A DNA stretch of 64,000 nucleotides from Kofleriaceae bacterium (GCA_024762925.1 JANTGM010000005.1:1-64000); one strand, 5' to 3'; positions 41,878 through 50,998 are shown, counted from the first letter of the stretch. Translations and numbers: made by a program. Notes: generated by a model from the sequence alone, not told the origin.

Positions 41878-43733
41878 TCTTCGTCTTCGAGGTCGGGATA
41901 CTCTTCGTCTTCGTCGTCAGCCGGAGCCGGGGTTGGCGCCGGGGCGGTTTCCTCCTCTTCCTCTTCGTCTTCGAGGTCGGGATAGTCTTCGTCACCGCTG
42001 TCGTCCTCTTCGTCCTCAAGATCGGGATAGTCTTCGTCACCACTGTCGTCGTCGCCATCTTCAAGATCCGGATAGTCGTCATCCTCCCCACCCTCAAGAT
42101 CCGGAGAGTCGCCATCGCTGGATGGATCGCTGCGAAGTTCTAGGTAGTCGTCCTTTGCGACTTTCTCGCAGGAGGCGAGTTCATCCCCGTTTTGCGTCTC
42201 GCGACATTTGGAGATGTCGAGGAAGAGCCCTTCGCAAACGCCACGCTCATCAGCATCTTCGATTGCGGCACAGCTTGAGAAGAGGACCTTCTCCCCAGTA
42301 TCGAGCGTGATTTCTTGCACCACGGTGAGCTTGGCGTAGGCCTGTTCCACTTCAAGCGCCATTTGCGCGACACGTCCACGGCGCTCTGGTGGCTTGATGA
42401 AGTCGAGCGGCTTAACCGTGAGCGCTTCAATGTAGGTCACGAGCACGAGCGCGATGACCATACAGATTAGGAATGGAACCACCGAACGCACCACGGCATC
42501 GATGGGTTTTTTGAACGTAAAGCCTGTGATGAAGAGGTTCAGACCAACCGGCGGAGTTAAGTATCCGAGCTCAAGATTGAGCAAGAAGATGACACCGAGG
42601 TGATAGGGGTTGATGCCGTAGGCTGCTGCGACTGGCGTGATGAGCGGAACCACCACCACAATGGCTGAGAAGATGTCCATTGTCATTCCGACGAGAAGCA
42701 GGAAGACATTGAGCGCCAAAAGGAAGGTCCACTTGGACTCGAAGTTGTCTTGAATCCAGTTGAAGAGCAGGGTGGGAACTTCTGCGGTGACGAAGAAGTT
42801 GGTGAGAGCGGACGCCGCGAAGATGATGATGAAGATGGCGCCAACCAGTGCCATCGAATCACGGACCAGGGTCCAAATCTGTTTCACCTTCACATCGCGA
42901 AAGAGCACGATCTCGACGAGCATGATGTAGACGCAGGCAAGGCAGGCAATCTCGGGAATCGTGACGCCGTTGGCCAGGCTTGCGAGAATTAGGATCGGCA
43001 GCAGCATCTCTGGGATGGCTTGCACAAATGCGGCACCAAGCTCTTTGGCGTCAAAAGCGTGCCTTGGCACTTTGCGTTTGAGGGCAATACCGACCGCAAA
43101 GACCGACATGATCGTGAGCAGAATCAGACCTGGGATCACGCCAGCAAAGATGAAGCGGTCCGTGGAAAACTCAATGAGCTTCATTTCGGCGCCGCCAGTG
43201 TCGCTCTGGGTCTGGGCCGCCAGACCGTAGACCGTGCCGTACACAAAGAGCGGCAGAGCGGGTGGGAAAAGCAGACCAACCGAGCCTGTGCCGGCAACAA
43301 GTCCAAGTGAGAATGTCTCTGGGTACTTCTCTTTGAGGAGCGATGGCATCACAAGGCCACCAAGAGCCACGATGGTCACGCCAGAGGCACCCGTAAAGGT
43401 CGTGAAGAGCGCACAGGCGAAGATGGTGACAACGGCGAGTCCACCGGGCATCCAGCCAAGGCCAGCTCGTGCGGCGCGCACCAATCGATCTGCTGTCTTG
43501 GCCTCAGCCATCACAAACCCCATGAAGATGAAGAGCGGGATCGTGGAGAGAAGCTGGGCTGGCTCGCCGGTGCCAATCGTGAAGATGTCGCCAACTTGCG
43601 AACCAAAGTCCTGCATGAACTCGCCGCGAGCGGTTTGGGTAGCGCCGTATGCGCCCGCCACGAGCATGATGGAAAAGATGGGTGCTCCCAACGAGAAGAG
43701 CAGGATCAGTCCGAGTACGATGATGAGTGTCAT
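41874..43733 (-). CDS. dctM: TRAP transporter large permease with acidic repeat tail
   Basis: The 619-residue protein has the DctM core over about residues 1-480 with roughly a dozen membrane segments and typical loops (FIFMGFVMAEAKTADRLVRA, ATGTGSVGLLFPPALPLFVYG-like, LLNLELGYLTPPVGLNLF). It drives sodium-coupled uptake together with DctQ. After the last helix comes about 60 residues of soluble sequence with cysteines, then some 80 residues of acidic repeats containing PDLEGGEDDD and YPDLEDEE copies. DctM proteins normally end soon after the last helix, so this tail is an addition of unknown role. It starts nine bases after dctQ. Confidence 0.93.
   Translation of the reverse strand: MTLIIVLGLILLFSLGAPIFSIMLVAGAYGATQTARGEFMQDFGSQVGDIFTIGTGEPAQLLSTIPLFIFMGFVMAEAKTADRLVRAARAGLGWMPGGLAVVTIFACALFTTFTGASGVTIVALGGLVMPSLLKEKYPETFSLGLVAGTGSVGLLFPPALPLFVYGTVYGLAAQTQSDTGGAEMKLIEFSTDRFIFAGVIPGLILLTIMSVFAVGIALKRKVPRHAFDAKELGAAFVQAIPEMLLPILILASLANGVTIPEIACLACVYIMLVEIVLFRDVKVKQIWTLVRDSMALVGAIFIIIFAASALTNFFVTAEVPTLLFNWIQDNFESKWTFLLALNVFLLLVGMTMDIFSAIVVVVPLITPVAAAYGINPYHLGVIFLLNLELGYLTPPVGLNLFITGFTFKKPIDAVVRSVVPFLICMVIALVLVTYIEALTVKPLDFIKPPERRGRVAQMALEVEQAYAKLTVVQEITLDTGEKVLFSSCAAIEDADERGVCEGLFLDISKCRETQNGDELASCEKVAKDDYLELRSDPSSDGDSPDLEGGEDDDYPDLEDGDDDSGDEDYPDLEDEEDDSGDEDYPDLEDEEEEEETAPAPTPAPADDEDEEYPDLEDEE
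41878..42115 (-). repeat. Repeats coding for an acidic YPDLED tail
   Basis: The 3-prime end of the TRAP large-subunit gene carries at least five imperfect repeats whose core encodes YPDLED, separated by Asp/Glu runs and one Pro/Ala spacer (TAPAPTPAPA). Spacing between cores ranges from about 11 to 30 residues. Confidence 0.85.
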
Positions 43734-43742
43734 GTCGGATTC

Positions 43743-44315
43743 CTAGTGGGCTACAGGCCCATCCTCTTCAGGGGGGAGCTGGCCTGCCGACAAATAGAGT
43801 AGGTCGCAGATCGCGTGGAGTAGGTAGTGGAAGGCAATGAGAATTGCCCCGATGGGCAGCGCCATTAGTGCAACTGCAGGAGGAATGAGTTCGTACTCCT
43901 CATCGCCCGTGGTTGCTCGAACGTACATTCCGCCCTTGTAGAGAAGAATGCAGGCGAAGATGACAAAGCCCGCCACAAGAATGCGGAGAACCACACGCTT
44001 TTTGGGACCGAGTTTCCGCGACAAGAAGTCCATCGAAATCATGCGACCCTTTTGTGCTGAGAGAGACGCGCCTCCCATTGCACAGAAGAACACCAAGTAG
44101 CGCAGTGTCTCGAATGGCCAGGTATCGTTGGCGCCAAAAATCCGGCTCGCCAGGAACTGGTAGGTGCCAACCGCGATTAGGCTGAAGAGCGAAATCGCCA
44201 CGAAGGCGTGCTCGGCTGCGCCAACAGCGTTGTCGAGACCCTCGAGCTTTCCGACAAGTTCGGGCGGGCCATCTGTGGAGGGAGGAGGGGATGTCTTCGA
44301 TTTCTCTTTGGACAC
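43743..44315 (-). CDS. dctQ: TRAP transporter small permease
   Basis: The 190-residue DctQ subunit has four membrane segments (starting AFVAISLFSLIAVGTYQFL). It shows the family pattern RYLVFFCAMGGASLSAQKGRMISMDFLSRKL, where the conserved alanine/histidine-like position precedes I.MD. A 28-residue hydrophilic N-terminal extension is rich in Lys and Pro. The start is GTG. It lies between dctP and dctM in the usual TRAP order. Confidence 0.92.
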   Translation of the reverse strand: MSKEKSKTSPPPSTDGPPELVGKLEGLDNAVGAAEHAFVAISLFSLIAVGTYQFLASRIFGANDTWPFETLRYLVFFCAMGGASLSAQKGRMISMDFLSRKLGPKKRVVLRILVAGFVIFACILLYKGGMYVRATTGDEEYELIPPAVALMALPIGAILIAFHYLLHAICDLLYLSAGQLPPEEDGPVAH

Positions 44316-44390
44316 GAAGTGGTATCGTATGTGAGGAGCCAGTGCTTAATCCATTGGAGTTGGTTCGAATCTCGCTCCTCCGAAACGACA

Positions 44391-44417
44391 AAGGGCCCGA
44401 TCAGCGATCGGACCCTT
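44391..44417 (-). terminator. Hairpin between dctP and dctQ
   Basis: A twelve-base stem (44391-44402 with 44406-44417, one mismatch) around AGC lies 20 bases past the dctP stop. The T-run on the minus strand is poor. It may partly end transcription or protect the dctP end of the message, giving more binding protein than permease. Confidence 0.5.
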
Positions 44418-44436
44418 CGACGCAGTGCGGCTAAAC

Positions 44437-45501
44437 CTAGCCGTTTTTAGCGCGGTACTCGGCGCGGTACTTGAGGACGCGGTCGAGGTCCTTCTGGCTG
44501 TAGAGCTTGCCGACCATCTCGCTCCAAACTTGCTCAGCGAGTTTTTGGAACTCAGCCTTGGTGGCTTCCGGAGTCTCGATGACCTTGACGCCAGCTCGAA
44601 CAATGGCTTTATGAGCTCGCTTGTTGTCGCGACGAACAGTGGACCGCAACTCTTTGGAGTGGGCACGCAGCGATTTTTTGACAGCTGCTTGGTCCTCAGG
44701 GGTCATCTTGTCCCAGTTGGCCTTGTTAATGACCGTTGACGAAACACCATACGAGGTGGTCATCGAGGTTGCGAACTTGACCTTCGTGTACCACTGCAGT
44801 GCCACAGTCGCCAAAGCGGAACCGTAGCAGGCATTGATGCGACCGGTGTTGAGCGCGGGAAGCACGTCGGGAACTCCCATAGGAACGCCGTTGACACCGA
44901 GCTTCTTGAACATCGCCTTCACAAGAGTGTCCTCACCCCAGAGCCAAACCTTCGCCTTCGCGAGGTCAGCCCGGGACTTGATGGGGGTGTTTGAGTAGAA
45001 GTGAATGGCTCCAACATTGCCCGGATCGAGCAGCTTGTAGCCCTTCTTGTCGAAGCGCTTCATGAATGTGCCCCACATCTTGCGGCGCACGTAGTCCATC
45101 TCTTCGGGACTGTCGAAGAGCATAGGAATCTCAAGGACACGAATCGATGGAACGATTTGCGAGAGTCCAACCGAAGTGAATGCGCCACCATCGAGAGCTC
45201 CCATCTTCATCTTGCGGATGACGTCTTTCTCGCCGCCCATTTTTCCGCCGGTGTAGTACTTGAGTTTCACGCGCCCACTGGTCTTGGAATCGACATCAGC
45301 GGCACCTTTGGAGAGGATCTTCATCCAAGAAGAGCCATCGGGCGCCAGTGTTGCGATGCGCCACTCCTCCGCTTGGGCAGCCCCAGGGCCACCAGCTAGG
45401 ATAAGCAGACCTGCGAGCAGGCCGAGCAAGCTCCGTCGGCTAAGAATAGATTGACTCTTTGTCGAGCCGAGATTGTGGGAACTGCTGGTTTGCTTGTGCA
45501 C
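44437..45501 (-). CDS. dctP: TRAP transporter substrate-binding protein
   Basis: The 354-residue periplasmic protein has a signal with a twin-arginine-like SRRSLLGLLAG (21-31) and cleavage near AQA-EE (42-46). The mature part is a DctP fold: WRIATLAPDGSSW, LKYYTGGKMGGEKD and a long hinge. The carboxylate-binding Arg normally found in the K-I-R segment is replaced: KVWLWG has Trp186. Loss of this Arg suggests a non-carboxylate or hydrophobic ligand, as proposed for treponemal TPR-associated TRAP systems. The GTG start overlaps the tatT stop by one base (TAGTG), with AAGGAG upstream. Confidence 0.93.
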   Translation of the reverse strand: MHKQTSSSHNLGSTKSQSILSRRSLLGLLAGLLILAGGPGAAQAEEWRIATLAPDGSSWMKILSKGAADVDSKTSGRVKLKYYTGGKMGGEKDVIRKMKMGALDGGAFTSVGLSQIVPSIRVLEIPMLFDSPEEMDYVRRKMWGTFMKRFDKKGYKLLDPGNVGAIHFYSNTPIKSRADLAKAKVWLWGEDTLVKAMFKKLGVNGVPMGVPDVLPALNTGRINACYGSALATVALQWYTKVKFATSMTTSYGVSSTVINKANWDKMTPEDQAAVKKSLRAHSKELRSTVRRDNKRAHKAIVRAGVKVIETPEATKAEFQKLAEQVWSEMVGKLYSQKDLDRVLKYRAEYRAKNG

Positions 45502-46430
45502 TAGAAGAACTCCTTCTCAAGTTTTAGGTAGCGCTTTGCGCGCCGGTGAGCGATTTCGTTGGCAAGCCGCTGAGCGGGCCAAATGGCTGGATCTGTTTGC
45601 AAAACCTCAACAAGGGTCTTTTGGAAAAGCTCCTTGTCCTGAACTGCAACGGCATATCGTCGGGCCAGTAGGACCTTGGCGAGCAGGAACTTATTCTCTG
45701 TAATCTCGATCGCACGGTCGAATTCTGCTTTCCCCGCGTCGGGATCACCGCCAAGAGCCTTTGGAAGCGAGAGATGAAGCATAGCGCGCACAATGTGAGC
45801 AAAACCTCGTTTTGCCTTGTCTTTCTGCTTGTTCTTGTCGTCGAGCACAATGACGCGCTCAATGATGATGCGGGCTTTGGCAACCTGCGCAACCATCGCC
45901 GGGTTGTCCTTATTGTGGTTGATGGTGCCAGCGAGGCCAACGCCCGCCCAGAGCAGGGCATCGCGATTTCCAAAGCCGGTTTTCTTGGCGCGCTTCTCGA
46001 CATCTTCGACACTGCCGAGAATGGACTTCTCCCACTTCTTGCCAAGGACATGGAGGCTGTAGCCCATGCAGCGCATGAAGCCCTTTGATGCGCGGTCGCT
46101 GAGGTATTCCGCGGTTTCAAAGTCCTTTGCAAGAACTGCAACTTCCCACTCGTCTTCGATGAAGCCGCTGGTGTACTGGCAGAAGCCCTCGGCGAGGATG
46201 TTTCCCAGTCGCTTGTTATCCGGATCGACCATGTGAAATGCCTCGACCGTCTTCAGGGAGGCGGGAATGGCTATTGCGGCCAAATCGTAGTCAGGCTCTT
46301 GCTTGGTGGCGTACTTGCCACGATTGAGAACCTTTGATGTGGTGTTTACCGTGAGCTTTCCGATGTCGCAGGCTCCGAAGGCCAGTGTTGACAGTGCAAA
46401 GAATGGAATGAGTTTTTGAAGTCCGGGCAC
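45501..46430 (-). CDS. TatT-family TPR lipoprotein associated with TRAP transporter
   Basis: The 309-residue lipoprotein (signal ending AFGAC, cysteine 21) is all-helical after the anchor and matches the T-component of TPR-protein-associated TRAP transporters (like Treponema Tp0956). Landmarks are VLNRGKYATKQEPDYDLAAIAIPASLKTVE, LAEGFCQYTSGFIEDEWE, and a later LLWAGVGLAGTINHNKDNPAMVAQV. In treponemes this protein forms a trimer with a pore that binds the substrate-binding protein. It is the first gene of the long minus-strand run; the start is GTG with an AGGGGGG ribosome site. Confidence 0.88.
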   Translation of the reverse strand: MPGLQKLIPFFALSTLAFGACDIGKLTVNTTSKVLNRGKYATKQEPDYDLAAIAIPASLKTVEAFHMVDPDNKRLGNILAEGFCQYTSGFIEDEWEVAVLAKDFETAEYLSDRASKGFMRCMGYSLHVLGKKWEKSILGSVEDVEKRAKKTGFGNRDALLWAGVGLAGTINHNKDNPAMVAQVAKARIIIERVIVLDDKNKQKDKAKRGFAHIVRAMLHLSLPKALGGDPDAGKAEFDRAIEITENKFLLAKVLLARRYAVAVQDKELFQKTLVEVLQTDPAIWPAQRLANEIAHRRAKRYLKLEKEFF

Positions 46431-46549
46431 ATGCCCCCCCTGAGGATTGGTTTTTCTGGGCTCGCCAGCGCGCCGAAGTGCGGCTAACGTGCCGACGGTA
46501 GGCGAGGCATGTCTCCCGTGTCAATCGAGCGTCGTGTATCTCTCGCCTC

Positions 46550-48160
46550 ATGTGCATGTACACTGCATTGGTGATTGGGCGTCTCTTCTCAGGCTTGGCC
46601 TGGCTGGTGCTACTTTGCTGTCTGGCGTGCGGCACCAAGGGGCCTCCGACAGACGAGGCTGCAACCCTGATTGTGGGCCGTGCCGCGGACGCAATTGGCC
46701 TCGATCCGGCGCGGGTAACCGACAACGAGTCGGTAGAAATCTGTGCCCAGGTCTATGAGTCGCTCCTGCGCTACCGCACGGGGACTACAGAGGTAGAAGC
46801 AGCGCTCGCTGTGGCCTGGGAGGTTAGTGAAGATGGTCGACAGTGGGATTTCACGCTGCGTGAGGGAGTGACCTTTCACGATGGAACTCCCTTAAATGCG
46901 GAGGCGGTCGTGTTCTCGTTCCGGCGCCAGCTCGACGAAAACCACCCGTACCATCTCACCGATTCGAGTGGCTTGGATTTTGGTTGGCGAGCCAACTACA
47001 AAAACATCGTATCGGTGGAAGCGACAGGCAACCGCACCGTGCGCATCACCATCGATCGAAAATTTGCCCCTTTCGCTGCCAACCTCGCCATGTTTCCCGT
47101 GGCCATTGTTTCTCCCAGTGCAGTCAAGGAGTGGGGCGAGGAGTACTACCGACACCCCGTGGGAACTGGCCCCTTCGCCTTTGGAGAGTGGAGTGATGGC
47201 CGAATCGTTCTCGAGCGCAACGCTCACTACTGGGGGGTGTTACCAAAACTCGCACGACTCATCTTCAAGGCGATTCCCGACGCTCGGCAGCGTCTTGTGG
47301 CTCTCGAGAGCGGTGCCGTCGATGTTGCGTATTCGATCCTCCCCGACGAGCAGCAGTTTGTGACGCTTCACCCCGAGCTGACGCTATATCGAGCCCCTGC
47401 GAACAACGTCTCGTATGTGGCGCTCAATACCCAGAAGGCTCCCTTTGACGATGTGCGGGTTCGACAAGCCGTCAATCGTGCAATCAACCGAGAACCCGTG
47501 GTCAAACTTGCCTACCAGGGTATGGCGATTCCCGCTGAGGGAGCTTTGCCGCCAACCCAATGGGGATATTCTCCTAAGAGTTTTGACTATGCCTACGACC
47601 CGATGCGTGCCAGGGACGAGCTTGAGGCCCTCGTCCTTGAAGGAGTGCTAGATCCCGACGAGGAAATCGCGTTCTTCGTGGCAACAACTCCACGACCGTA
47701 CTTGCCCAATCCAGGCATGGTGGCGCGCATTGTGAAGTCCAATCTCGAGGAGGTAGGGCTTCGAGTGAGGCTTGTTGAACAGGAGTTCTCGAGTCACCTT
47801 GAAGAGCTTCGCCGGGCCAAGCACCACATCAGCCTCATGGGATGGGTTGGCGACAATGGCGATCCCGACAATTACCTATATGTGCTCTTTGACAAGGACA
47901 ATGCAAAGCTCGGTCGTGCGCGCAATTTGTCGTTCTTGGTGGACGAGCCCCTTCACACACTGCTCTTGGAAGCGCAGCAGAGCAGTGAGCGGGCGACCCG
48001 CAGCGAAATCTACAAACGCGCCCAATCTCGAATTGGAGCGCTGGCACCATGGATTCCGCTGGTGCACTCACAGATCGCTGTGGTCGCGAGGGCGGATGTT
48101 CTCGGCATTGAGATATCGCCCGCCGGACAGGTGCTCTTCGAGAAGGTGGAGCGTCGGTGA
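46550..48160 (+). CDS. Orphan peptide-type solute-binding lipoprotein (SBP_bac_5)
   Basis: The 536-residue lipoprotein (signal ending CCLACG) is a family 5 binding protein. It has TLIVGRAADAIGLDPARVTDNES, the landmark GVTFHDGTPLNAEAVVFSF and PVGTGPFAFGEW. No transporter permease or ATPase is encoded nearby. Its stop overlaps the start of a membrane histidine kinase by four bases (GTGA), so the pair is co-translated and it may serve as the ligand-sensing partner of the kinase. The start is ATG 46550, with ATG 46556 in the same frame. Confidence 0.9.
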   Translation: MCMYTALVIGRLFSGLAWLVLLCCLACGTKGPPTDEAATLIVGRAADAIGLDPARVTDNESVEICAQVYESLLRYRTGTTEVEAALAVAWEVSEDGRQWDFTLREGVTFHDGTPLNAEAVVFSFRRQLDENHPYHLTDSSGLDFGWRANYKNIVSVEATGNRTVRITIDRKFAPFAANLAMFPVAIVSPSAVKEWGEEYYRHPVGTGPFAFGEWSDGRIVLERNAHYWGVLPKLARLIFKAIPDARQRLVALESGAVDVAYSILPDEQQFVTLHPELTLYRAPANNVSYVALNTQKAPFDDVRVRQAVNRAINREPVVKLAYQGMAIPAEGALPPTQWGYSPKSFDYAYDPMRARDELEALVLEGVLDPDEEIAFFVATTPRPYLPNPGMVARIVKSNLEEVGLRVRLVEQEFSSHLEELRRAKHHISLMGWVGDNGDPDNYLYVLFDKDNAKLGRARNLSFLVDEPLHTLLLEAQQSSERATRSEIYKRAQSRIGALAPWIPLVHSQIAVVARADVLGIEISPAGQVLFEKVERR

Positions 48161-50913
48161 GAACGTGGCGATTTCGGCTTCGATTGCGGCACAAGCTTGC
48201 TGCGTCGCTCGTCATTGCGGCCCTGCTGCCAGTTCTCGTGGCGTATTGGGTCGGGGCCAGCGTCGTGCTTCGTGGGCTCGAGCGCGGGCTGCGCGCTGAA
48301 ACCGAAAAGCAACTGAGCGTGGGAATAAACCTGCTTCTGCGCGATATCGAGAGGCTTGGACACGAGGCGACCCATCTTTCGAGTCGCAAGGATCTTGTGG
48401 AAGCGCTCACGGTCGATACCACCAGCACCACCGAAGTTCTCAAGGTGGAGTCGCAATACCTACACGCTGCGCTCATCCAGGTTTCAGATGCCACCGGTGA
48501 GATCGTCGCAAGGCTCAATTCCACTGGCAGCCAAGACCGCTTTGCCGGTATGGGCGTAACGTCGGCAAGTCCCGCGGTACAAGCTGGGCTGACGTATGAG
48601 CGCCGCGTCACTGTGGAGCGTCTCGGTGAAAGTCTGATGGTCCGCGCCACCGCCCCAATCGTTGATGCCAAGTTTCGGCTCGTGGGTGTCGTGGTTCTTA
48701 CCGTGCCACTCGATGGCCTATTTGCCGACCAACTCAAGGCATCACTCGGCGCCGACGTGCTCATCATTGCGGGGCCCAACGCAGGGGGGGAGCCCATGAT
48801 GAGCTTCATCGATGATCGCGGGGCACGACTATCGACGTGGAATCGACCTGGCGGCTTAGTCTCAGAAATATCCCAGGGACATCGCGCATTCGAGAATCGT
48901 TCGATACTGGGCAATCCATACACTCTGGGCTACGCACCGATTCGTGACCTGGAGGGCCAGGTCGCAGGGGTTTTTGCCGTGGCGCTGGATCGAGCGCCGG
49001 TCTTGGAGGCCCGCAAGAGCGCGACTCGTTCGCTCGCTCTTGGTGCGGCTGGCGCCTTCGTGTTTGCCCTTGGGCTCGCGGGACTCTTGTCGAGGCGAAT
49101 TGCGCGCCCTTTGCAGACCCTGCATCACGGCGCCATCGCAATTGCCCAAGGTGATTTGGAACAGAAAATTTCTGTCACCGAGGGGGACGAAATTGGCGAC
49201 TTAGCCCGCGCATTCTCGCACATGACCACGGCGCTAAAGGAGAATCAACGGCGTCTAGCGGCCCGAATGCGTGAGATTGTCGCGCTGCACGATGCGGGGC
49301 GTGCTGTGTCATCCGTTATCGAAACCGATCAGGTGTTGCGCAAAGTGGTCGACTCGGTCGCCCGAGTGTTGCACTTGCGTGTCTGTGCCCTCTGGTTGGT
49401 CGATCAGAATGAAGAAGGCACGTCGGACCCAACGCGCTTGCTGCTCGGGGCGGCTCGGGCCAAGCGATCGGATATGCGGACGATTGGTAGTAAAGATGTG
49501 GTGGCGGAGCTTGTCGGTCCACTGCGCTCGCTGGCGGAAGATGTGGCTGCGTCTCGCGGCTCATTGCGCTTCGAAGACATGCGGCTGCACCCCAAACACG
49601 CCAAGGCTGCTCTCTCCGCGACCATTGATGGCTCGTTGATCGCCTCGGTTCTGGAACGCAAAGGCAGCGTGGTCGGAGTGATCGTGGTTGGACGGGGAGC
49701 CCAAGCTCGGGCGTTCTCGGACGCCGACGAGAATCTGCTCTCGACCTTCGCCGATCAGGCTGCCACGGCAATCGAAAATGCGAATCTCTATGCGCGAGTG
49801 CGACGTTTCAACGAAGAGCTCGAAGCCAAAGTCCAGTTGCGCACGATTGAACTTCAGGCGATCAACGACGAGCTTGGTAAGACAATTACCGAGTTGAAGG
49901 AAACCCAGGCGCAGCTGACATTGAGTGAGCGACTTGCAGGTTTGGGGCAACTTGTCGCTGGGGTTGCGCACGAGATTAACTCCCCATCTGCGGCCATTCG
50001 GGGGACAGCGGATACACTCGCCGATACGGTCGGTAGGCTCTCAACACGGCAGACGCGCCTTCTTGAGATGCTTGGTCCAAAAGGCGCCCACGATCTCGTG
50101 GAGTACATCTCGGAAGTTGCTCCAGCCCTTTCCGACATGCGCCGAGTGTCGCCCGTGAAGGTCCGCCGAGCCTCCAAGCAGATTGGCGATACCCTCGCCA
50201 AGCGCCATGTGCAGCCAGAAACCGCAACCGCGGTGGCCAAGGCGTTAGCAGAACTGTCCGCGGATGAGGAACTGGTAACCCACCTGAGCCCGTATTTGGA
50301 GGGGAGTGCCTCTGACGGCAGGTTTGTCGTTGATACCCTCACAGACTATGTGAGTGTCCATCGCAGTACCCGAACGATTCAGGATGCGATTCGCAGAATT
50401 CAGCGGATCGTGGGATCTCTCAAGAGTTACTCGCACCTTGACCAGGAAGCTGCCAGAGCCGAAGCCGATGTCCACGAGGGCATCGAGAACACCCTTGTTA
50501 TCCTCGAATACCAGCTTTCGCGGGGTATTGTGGTTCAGCGGAAGTATGCCGCCCTGCCAAGCGTGCCGGTGTACGTAGACGAACTGAACCAAGTGTGGAC
50601 CAATCTCATACATAACGCCGCCCAAGCACTCGGCGGCGAAGGACAAATCGATATTGAAACCCTGGTGCGAAATGATGGCATCGTGGTCCGGATCATTGAT
50701 AATGGACCTGGTATCCCCGACGACGTCATGAAACGCATCTTCGAACCATTTTTCACGACCAAAGCCAAAGGCGAAGGCACAGGCCTTGGGCTTGGCATTG
50801 TGCGCCAGATTGTCGACAAGCACGGCGGCAAGGTCACTTGTGAATCAAAGCCGGGGCGCACCTGTTTTGAGGTCTGGCTTCCCGGGCGGGCAGGTAGCGA
50901 GGAGCGGGCCTAG
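48157..50913 (+). CDS. Membrane histidine kinase (sensor domain-HAMP-GAF-HisKA-HATPase)
   Basis: The 918-residue protein has a first membrane helix near residues 12-34, a periplasmic dCache-like domain to about 285, a second helix (ALGAAGAFVFALGLAGLL) and a HAMP domain (RRIARPLQTLHHGAIAIAQGD). A GAF domain (about 380-540), coiled coil, phospho-acceptor His605 in AGVAHEINSP, and an ATPase domain (WTNLIHNAAQAL, DNGPGIP, GEGTGLGLGIV) follow. About 110 extra residues separate the histidine helix from IQRIVGSLKSYSHLD, as in one known kinase subclass. It overlaps the binding-lipoprotein gene and is followed by a response regulator. Confidence 0.92.
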   Translation: MRTWRFRLRLRHKLAASLVIAALLPVLVAYWVGASVVLRGLERGLRAETEKQLSVGINLLLRDIERLGHEATHLSSRKDLVEALTVDTTSTTEVLKVESQYLHAALIQVSDATGEIVARLNSTGSQDRFAGMGVTSASPAVQAGLTYERRVTVERLGESLMVRATAPIVDAKFRLVGVVVLTVPLDGLFADQLKASLGADVLIIAGPNAGGEPMMSFIDDRGARLSTWNRPGGLVSEISQGHRAFENRSILGNPYTLGYAPIRDLEGQVAGVFAVALDRAPVLEARKSATRSLALGAAGAFVFALGLAGLLSRRIARPLQTLHHGAIAIAQGDLEQKISVTEGDEIGDLARAFSHMTTALKENQRRLAARMREIVALHDAGRAVSSVIETDQVLRKVVDSVARVLHLRVCALWLVDQNEEGTSDPTRLLLGAARAKRSDMRTIGSKDVVAELVGPLRSLAEDVAASRGSLRFEDMRLHPKHAKAALSATIDGSLIASVLERKGSVVGVIVVGRGAQARAFSDADENLLSTFADQAATAIENANLYARVRRFNEELEAKVQLRTIELQAINDELGKTITELKETQAQLTLSERLAGLGQLVAGVAHEINSPSAAIRGTADTLADTVGRLSTRQTRLLEMLGPKGAHDLVEYISEVAPALSDMRRVSPVKVRRASKQIGDTLAKRHVQPETATAVAKALAELSADEELVTHLSPYLEGSASDGRFVVDTLTDYVSVHRSTRTIQDAIRRIQRIVGSLKSYSHLDQEAARAEADVHEGIENTLVILEYQLSRGIVVQRKYAALPSVPVYVDELNQVWTNLIHNAAQALGGEGQIDIETLVRNDGIVVRIIDNGPGIPDDVMKRIFEPFFTTKAKGEGTGLGLGIVRQIVDKHGGKVTCESKPGRTCFEVWLPGRAGSEERA

Positions 50914-50998
50914 TGCTAGCTGCAGTCACATTGACGAGCAGGAGGGCCCGGCATTGTGGGGTCGGAGAATCGAGACACTTCTCAGGGGCTGAGGACTA

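Noticed and set aside
37653-46430. Import of mevalonate by the TRAP system feeding mvk
   Set aside because: mvaA in the same operon makes mevalonate internally and the carboxylate-binding Arg of DctP is replaced by Trp, so this is the less likely of the hypotheses.
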